Source of the DNA: Euperipatoides rowelli
Taxonomy: Eukaryota > Onychophora > Udeonychophora > Euonychophora > Peripatopsidae
Reading direction: 5' to 3' (one strand)
Length of the DNA stretch: 10,039 nucleotides
Assembly (NCBI GenBank): GCA_003024985.2
Contig: PXIH01S0030520.1
The translations under genes and the position numbers were made by a program. The notes under the pieces were generated by a model. The model did no database searches. It was not told the DNA's origin and saw only the letters and a list, made by a program, of their open reading frames with translations. Below, piece after piece: positions 7,389-10,039 of this stretch; position 1 is the first letter of the stretch, and every line of letters starts with the position of its first letter.

Positions 7389-7544
7389 CTTTTTATGAGG
7401 TGGTAAATTAGTCAGGATTTCTGGTAATTGAACAAATGGATAATCATGTGTCCACAAAACATCCCAATCGGATTGGTTATCTCCTTTGACGAACCCAATT
7501 CTTTCAAACACCCGAATCACATGATTTAAATAACCCGTATCAAC
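7389..7544 (-). CDS. TTLL-like gene, exon with WTHDYPF motif
   Basis: A 52-codon exon, phase 0 at both ends. The acceptor is CTTGTAAG (AG at 7546-7545) and the donor is AAG|GTGCCT at 7388. The product runs from VDTGYLNHVIRVFERIGF through SDWDVLWTHDYPF to LPPHKK. The block 'DW-x-LLW-x-HDYPF' preceded by an amphipathic helix and followed by a PHxK turn is the N-terminal part of the TTL fold just before the conserved NHFPG segment. Nothing in the exon is broken: no in-frame stop and sensible splice sites. It joins directly to the exon at 4330, restoring PPHKK-VNHFPGSG, a strong family signature. Codon use and AT content resemble the surroundings. Family assignment is firm; substrate (tubulin or another protein) cannot be told from this exon. 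Confidence 0.85.
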
Positions 7545-7832
7545 CTTACAAGGAGAGAAATAAAATAAGTTATAATTATTAATGCACAAAAATACAATAA
7601 TAAATTATTAAATATAATAATAAAAAAACCCATTTGGTTTAATTGAGTAAAATAACAAAACCAACAAAATTTTAAACCACAATAGAAGCCATTTTGGATT
7701 TATTGAACTCATTGATTGCACAATTTAAGATTGAAAGAACAAAATATCCAGAATTAGATTGTCTTTTCCATTTATCAATCTTTCTTATTCACTTATTCAG
7801 CATGAAGAAATAGGAAATATTTTCAATGAACC
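7545..7832. other. TTLL intron 1, left part
   Basis: AT-rich intron sequence; nothing recognisable besides the acceptor region for the exon at 7544. Confidence 0.55.
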
Positions 7833-8117
7833 TGTGGTCACTGCATATATCTCGGAGCTTCACACATGTGATCTGCAAGCTTCTGTTGTTAGAATGCTCA
7901 ACTTACAAATGCTAGTTATTATAATGCTACCAATATGCTAGCAAAGAAAACAGCTGTTCACTGATTGTGTAATCCTGCCATCAAAAAACTTGATCACTCC
8001 TGGACATTATATAAATAAGTCGGCAATAATAATTTAATAAATCTCAGACTCTAAATTATGTCTTCTGTTTATTTTGTATTCATTTACCGCATTCATCACT
8101 GCGTTGGTGACCCTGAC
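7833..8117 (+). mobile_element. Possible Ty3/gypsy-type LTR plus primer-binding site
   Basis: A candidate 271-bp LTR (7833-8103) starts TGTGGTCACT and ends CACTGCG (degenerate; CA would be expected). It is followed by TTGGTGACCCTGAC (8104-8117), close to the TGGTGACCCCGAC primer-binding site that I remember in Mag-like gypsy elements. Inside are a TATA box (TATATAAATA, 8008-8017) and AATAAA (8036-8041) in the order expected for an LTR. No gag-pol coding and no second LTR are present, so at most this is a deleted remnant. It is antisense to the TTLL gene, in intron 1. The PBS resemblance is the main support; a chance match is possible. The plus-strand ORF at 7759-7941 overlaps it and is not convincing. 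Confidence 0.4.
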
Positions 8118-8570
8118 AACAAACGCTTAAAATTAAAATTTAATAATGGATATCTTGCTTTTGAAAAATACAACATTGATGAGTTTAAATAGATAAATAG
8201 GCTATATAGGCTAGATGAAAAGAAGAGAAAGCAAATGATAAAAAGTAAGGTTTAATACAGATAAAATCTGTGGTTGGGGAGAAGAAGGTTGACTGTAGTA
8301 TTTTTGATTTAGGATGGGATTTAGAACAGTATATTAATATTAAATTAGCGATCAAGCCTGCATCAGCTGACACTAGATATTACTCAATGGAATATGTAGC
8401 CTATTTATTTCATATTTTAAAAATACAAAACTAAAATAAAGAAATACAACTTATTAAAACATAAATTAAAAATGGATGGATTTGTTTTAAAAGTAATACG
8501 GTAACTAAAGATAAATCTACACATAAAAAAATGAGTAAAACAAACAATTCATAAATGTATCTTAGGCTAC
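8118..8570. other. TTLL intron 1, right part; no gene
   Basis: AT-rich sequence up to the donor at 8570. The short minus-strand ORF at 8185-8373 shows no family pattern. Confidence 0.55.
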
Positions 8571-8792
8571 CTGTCTGCCAAGAATCCAAACAATTGGTTT
8601 ACTGGTGCCAGGTTCATTATCTCCGAGAGGATGCAGCAAATGAATGGCAATATGATCACTTTGCATTTGGCGTAACTCATAAATACTTAATACGATTAGA
8701 AACACACAGGCCGTCAAGATGATGACAACAATATACATGAGACGAGGAATGCGAACGACGAATGTTGGCAAACTACCAGTGAGATTCCCAAG
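8571..8792 (-). CDS. TTLL-like gene, N-terminal exon with transmembrane anchor
   Basis: A 74-codon exon bounded upstream by a TTTTTCAG acceptor (AG at 8794-8793) and downstream by the donor GTAGCC (8570). It encodes a sequon-like NLT near its start, a short basic stretch (R14, R17), and a hydrophobic helix at about residues 19-38 (rich in V, I, L, with M19 first), then a soluble stretch ending in VWILGRQ. This reads as a type II signal anchor ahead of a luminal or otherwise membrane-tethered ligase domain, as I recall for ttll-15 proteins. The true start is unsettled: it could be M19 just before the helix with the rest as 5' leader, an ATG in an upstream exon, or the in-frame ATGs at 8969/8966 if the acceptor is not used. 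The junction to the next exon is phase 0 and gives ILGRQ-VDTGYLN, which reads smoothly. Confidence 0.75.
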
Positions 8793-9242
8793 CTGAAAAA
8801 TAAATGTATACTTATAACATGTAATGTATGAAATGTAACATTGTTTCTCTTCAATTTCAAATGGGAAGAGGGAGGTGTAAATGTTATTTATAAATAATGT
8901 CCACAGTGACACTAGCAAATCCAACAATAAACATATCAGTACTAAAAATTTGATGGACTTCCCCATCATGATTACACCTTTATCAACATTATGAAAGGTA
9001 TTACAACAAATATGTAATAAATAAATATACCAATATTATAATAACTAATTGTACCGCACTGTATAGTTTAATATGTTTTATAATCATCACATAAAAACCA
9101 CCATATTAGGTTCCTTTTTTTTTTTTTACAGTTTATATTCCTGTGGTGGACAAACACTAAATCAGAAGAAATCATCATTTAGTTTCTTGAGAGATATACA
9201 CTGTCCATCCCCTATCCATTGTATGATCTGCAAAATTCCATC
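8793..9242. other. Upstream of the first recognised TTLL exon
   Basis: Immediately left is a TTTTTCAG acceptor, yet the reading frame stays open through it up to ATGs at 8969 and 8966, encoding a hydrophobic stretch. I treat 8793-8969 as intron, but it could be coding if the acceptor is unused. Further right is a T14 run followed by ACAG (9115-9132). No promoter motif I would defend. Confidence 0.45.
9235..9242 (+). repeat. Target-site duplication, left copy (hAT MITE)
   Basis: ATTCCATC, identical to 9432-9439. Confidence 0.9.
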
Positions 9243-9431
9243 CAATGGCGGACTGGGCCTAAAAGTATTGGTTGCCAGGAGACAAACGAGCCCACCCCCT
9301 AACTTCAAGGCTATCATTTAATTTGTATAAAAAATAAAATTTAAAAAAAATGCATGTGGAAAAAAAGGTATAGTTCCTTAAGGGGCCCACTTACCATTGG
9401 GCAAGCTGACAGCCTGGCCAGTCCGCCATTG
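9243..9431. mobile_element. 189-bp hAT-type MITE with 8-bp target duplication
   Basis: The terminal inverted repeats are perfect over 14 bp: CAATGGCGGACTGG at 9243-9256 and its exact complement at 9418-9431. The 8-bp direct repeat ATTCCATC sits immediately outside both ends (9235-9242 and 9432-9439). An 8-bp duplication with CA-starting termini is the usual mark of the hAT superfamily. The interior is AT-rich with no coding, so the element depends on a transposase elsewhere. The plus-strand ORF at 9073-9321 runs into it and is a chance reading frame. Perfect TIR and TSD suggest a fairly young insertion. Confidence 0.9.
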
Positions 9432-9439
9432 ATTCCATC
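9432..9439 (+). repeat. Target-site duplication, right copy (hAT MITE)
   Basis: ATTCCATC, identical to 9235-9242. Confidence 0.9.
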
Positions 9440-9836
9440 CTTTTGTGCATAAGGAGAAATTTCCTGCAGGCTTATACTCCTTATAGTCATGAAATGAGAT
9501 GGAATCTCAGAAAGTTAGTGTATTTCTATTCAGTCCGCTGGCTAAGTTGGGTAAACGAATGTGAGGTGACATGATAGTAATCTACCTAGTTGTTCTTTAC
9601 TCTTCTGAATATACTGTAGCTGTGTATGGATAAAATTGGAGCCTTAGCCATCATCTTTTCTAGTCATGTTGATAATTTCACTAATGGACAGGTGACAAGC
9701 AATTGGTAGTGAGTGAAAACATTAAAAACAGTTCAATATACTGTAACTGCTCCAGGGTTCACACTATGTCGTGTAGCACTTCCTTTGCTTTGCACCTGTG
9801 AATACATATACGTTGTGGTTGTCAGTGATCAGTTCG
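9440..9836. other. Non-coding stretch right of the hAT MITE
   Basis: Slightly less AT-rich than the rest; no open frame, exon pattern or repeat that I can support. Confidence 0.5.
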
Positions 9837-9973
9837 CAGGGATGGGCAAAATACAAAAAAAATAAATATGTGAAATACAATATAAAATACTCCCCCAAAA
9901 ATTGTATTTGAAATACAAAGTACACAATACATTCAAAATTAAAGGGATAGAATCCGTTAGCTGCCCACCACTA
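9837..9973. mobile_element. Possible hAT-like non-autonomous remnant
   Basis: Begins CAGGGATGGGCAAAATAC (9837), a terminus shared by many animal hAT MITEs as I remember them. It contains repeated AAATAC/GTATTT motifs, including the odd palindrome GTATTTGAAATAC (9904-9916). The right end TGCCCACCACTA (9962-9973) is a diverged inverted copy of the left end. No 8-bp target duplication is visible: GCAGGG is preceded by CAGTTC while the right side runs into a TTA microsatellite, so the right boundary may be eroded. Confidence 0.5.
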
Positions 9974-10009
9974 TTATTATTATTATTTTTTTTTTCAGTT
10001 TTTTTTTTT
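9973..10009 (+). repeat. (TTA)n microsatellite followed by poly-T
   Basis: Several TTA/ATT units, then long T runs broken by CAG; on the minus strand this could also be a TAA tail of a LINE outside the window. Confidence 0.6.
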
Positions 10010-10039
10010 CATTCTTAGTTTATTAATAGCAATAAGTAT

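Larger units (their letters stand above)
1422..8792 (-). other. Span of partial TTLL-family gene (ttll-15-like), four exons
   Basis: This is the extent of the recognisable part of a tubulin-tyrosine-ligase-like gene. Seen: four open blocks on the minus strand, each bounded by AG acceptor and GT donor, concatenate without a frame break (first three junctions phase 0, last donor phase 2) into about 215 residues. Known of the family: TTLL enzymes are ATP-grasp ligases that add glutamate, glycine or tyrosine to tubulin tails. Inferred: the order (membrane anchor, WTHDYPF block, HFPGSG block, ATP-binding VQKNN block, FVQEF-PLLID block) fits one gene whose 3' half lies left of base 1. Introns are 8570-7545, 7388-4331 and 4210-1568; the last donor opens an intron running off the left part of the window. 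The subfamily is from memory of motif order and the N-terminal anchor, so it is less certain than the family. Confidence 0.85.

Noticed and set aside
7759-7941. 60-codon plus-strand ORF
   Set aside because: It straddles the proposed LTR start; no family pattern and no coding composition.
8008-8017. TATATAAATA as promoter of a host gene
   Set aside because: No plus-strand gene follows; it only makes sense as part of the possible LTR, and TATA-like strings are common in this AT-rich sequence.
9115-9132. T14-ACAG as a plus-strand splice acceptor
   Set aside because: No convincing coding exon follows; the downstream frame enters the hAT MITE.
9073-9321. 82-codon plus-strand ORF
   Set aside because: It starts in AT-rich sequence, runs through a poly-T stretch and into the hAT MITE; a chance frame.

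Overview
The window looks like a piece of an AT-rich (roughly 70% A+T by eye) animal nuclear genome, most likely an invertebrate. The signs are a spliced gene with GT-AG introns, non-LTR retrotransposon remains, TA- and 8-bp-flanked miniature inverted-repeat elements, and no prokaryotic gene layout. An arthropod is plausible, but the sequence does not settle the phylum.

The one host gene I can support lies on the minus strand. Four consecutive coding exons (8792-8571, 7544-7389, 4330-4211, 1567-1422) join in frame through three GT-AG introns (1026, 3058 and 2643 nt) and encode about 215 residues of a membrane-anchored tubulin-tyrosine-ligase-like (TTLL) protein, closest to the ttll-15 group as I remember it. 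They run from an N-terminal transmembrane anchor into the middle of the ATP-grasp ligase domain. The rest of the catalytic domain (expected to resume with a KFD-type motif) must lie beyond base 1; the initiation codon is not certain and may lie beyond 8792 or beyond the window.

The introns and flanks are crowded with mobile DNA. From low to high coordinates: a 5'-truncated Jockey/CR1-like LINE 3' end (26-940, minus); a decayed L1-like LINE with RT, thumb and zinc-finger-like tail (about 1950-4107, minus), itself interrupted by a second, short 5'-truncated LINE 3' end (3289-3687) flanked by a 7-bp target duplication; a TA-flanked 199-bp MITE (5571-5769); several perfect hairpins; a 3.6-copy 120-130 bp minisatellite (6449-6890); a possible Ty3/gypsy-type LTR with primer-binding site on the plus strand (7833-8117); a 189-bp hAT-type MITE with an 8-bp target duplication (9243-9431); and a weaker hAT-like remnant at the right edge (9837-9973). 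All three LINE remains point the same way as the host gene.

I did not find a novel multi-gene system. The most useful observations are the reconstructed TTLL gene with a non-canonical ATP-binding motif, the nested LINEs with target duplication, the two well-delimited MITEs, and the intronic minisatellite.
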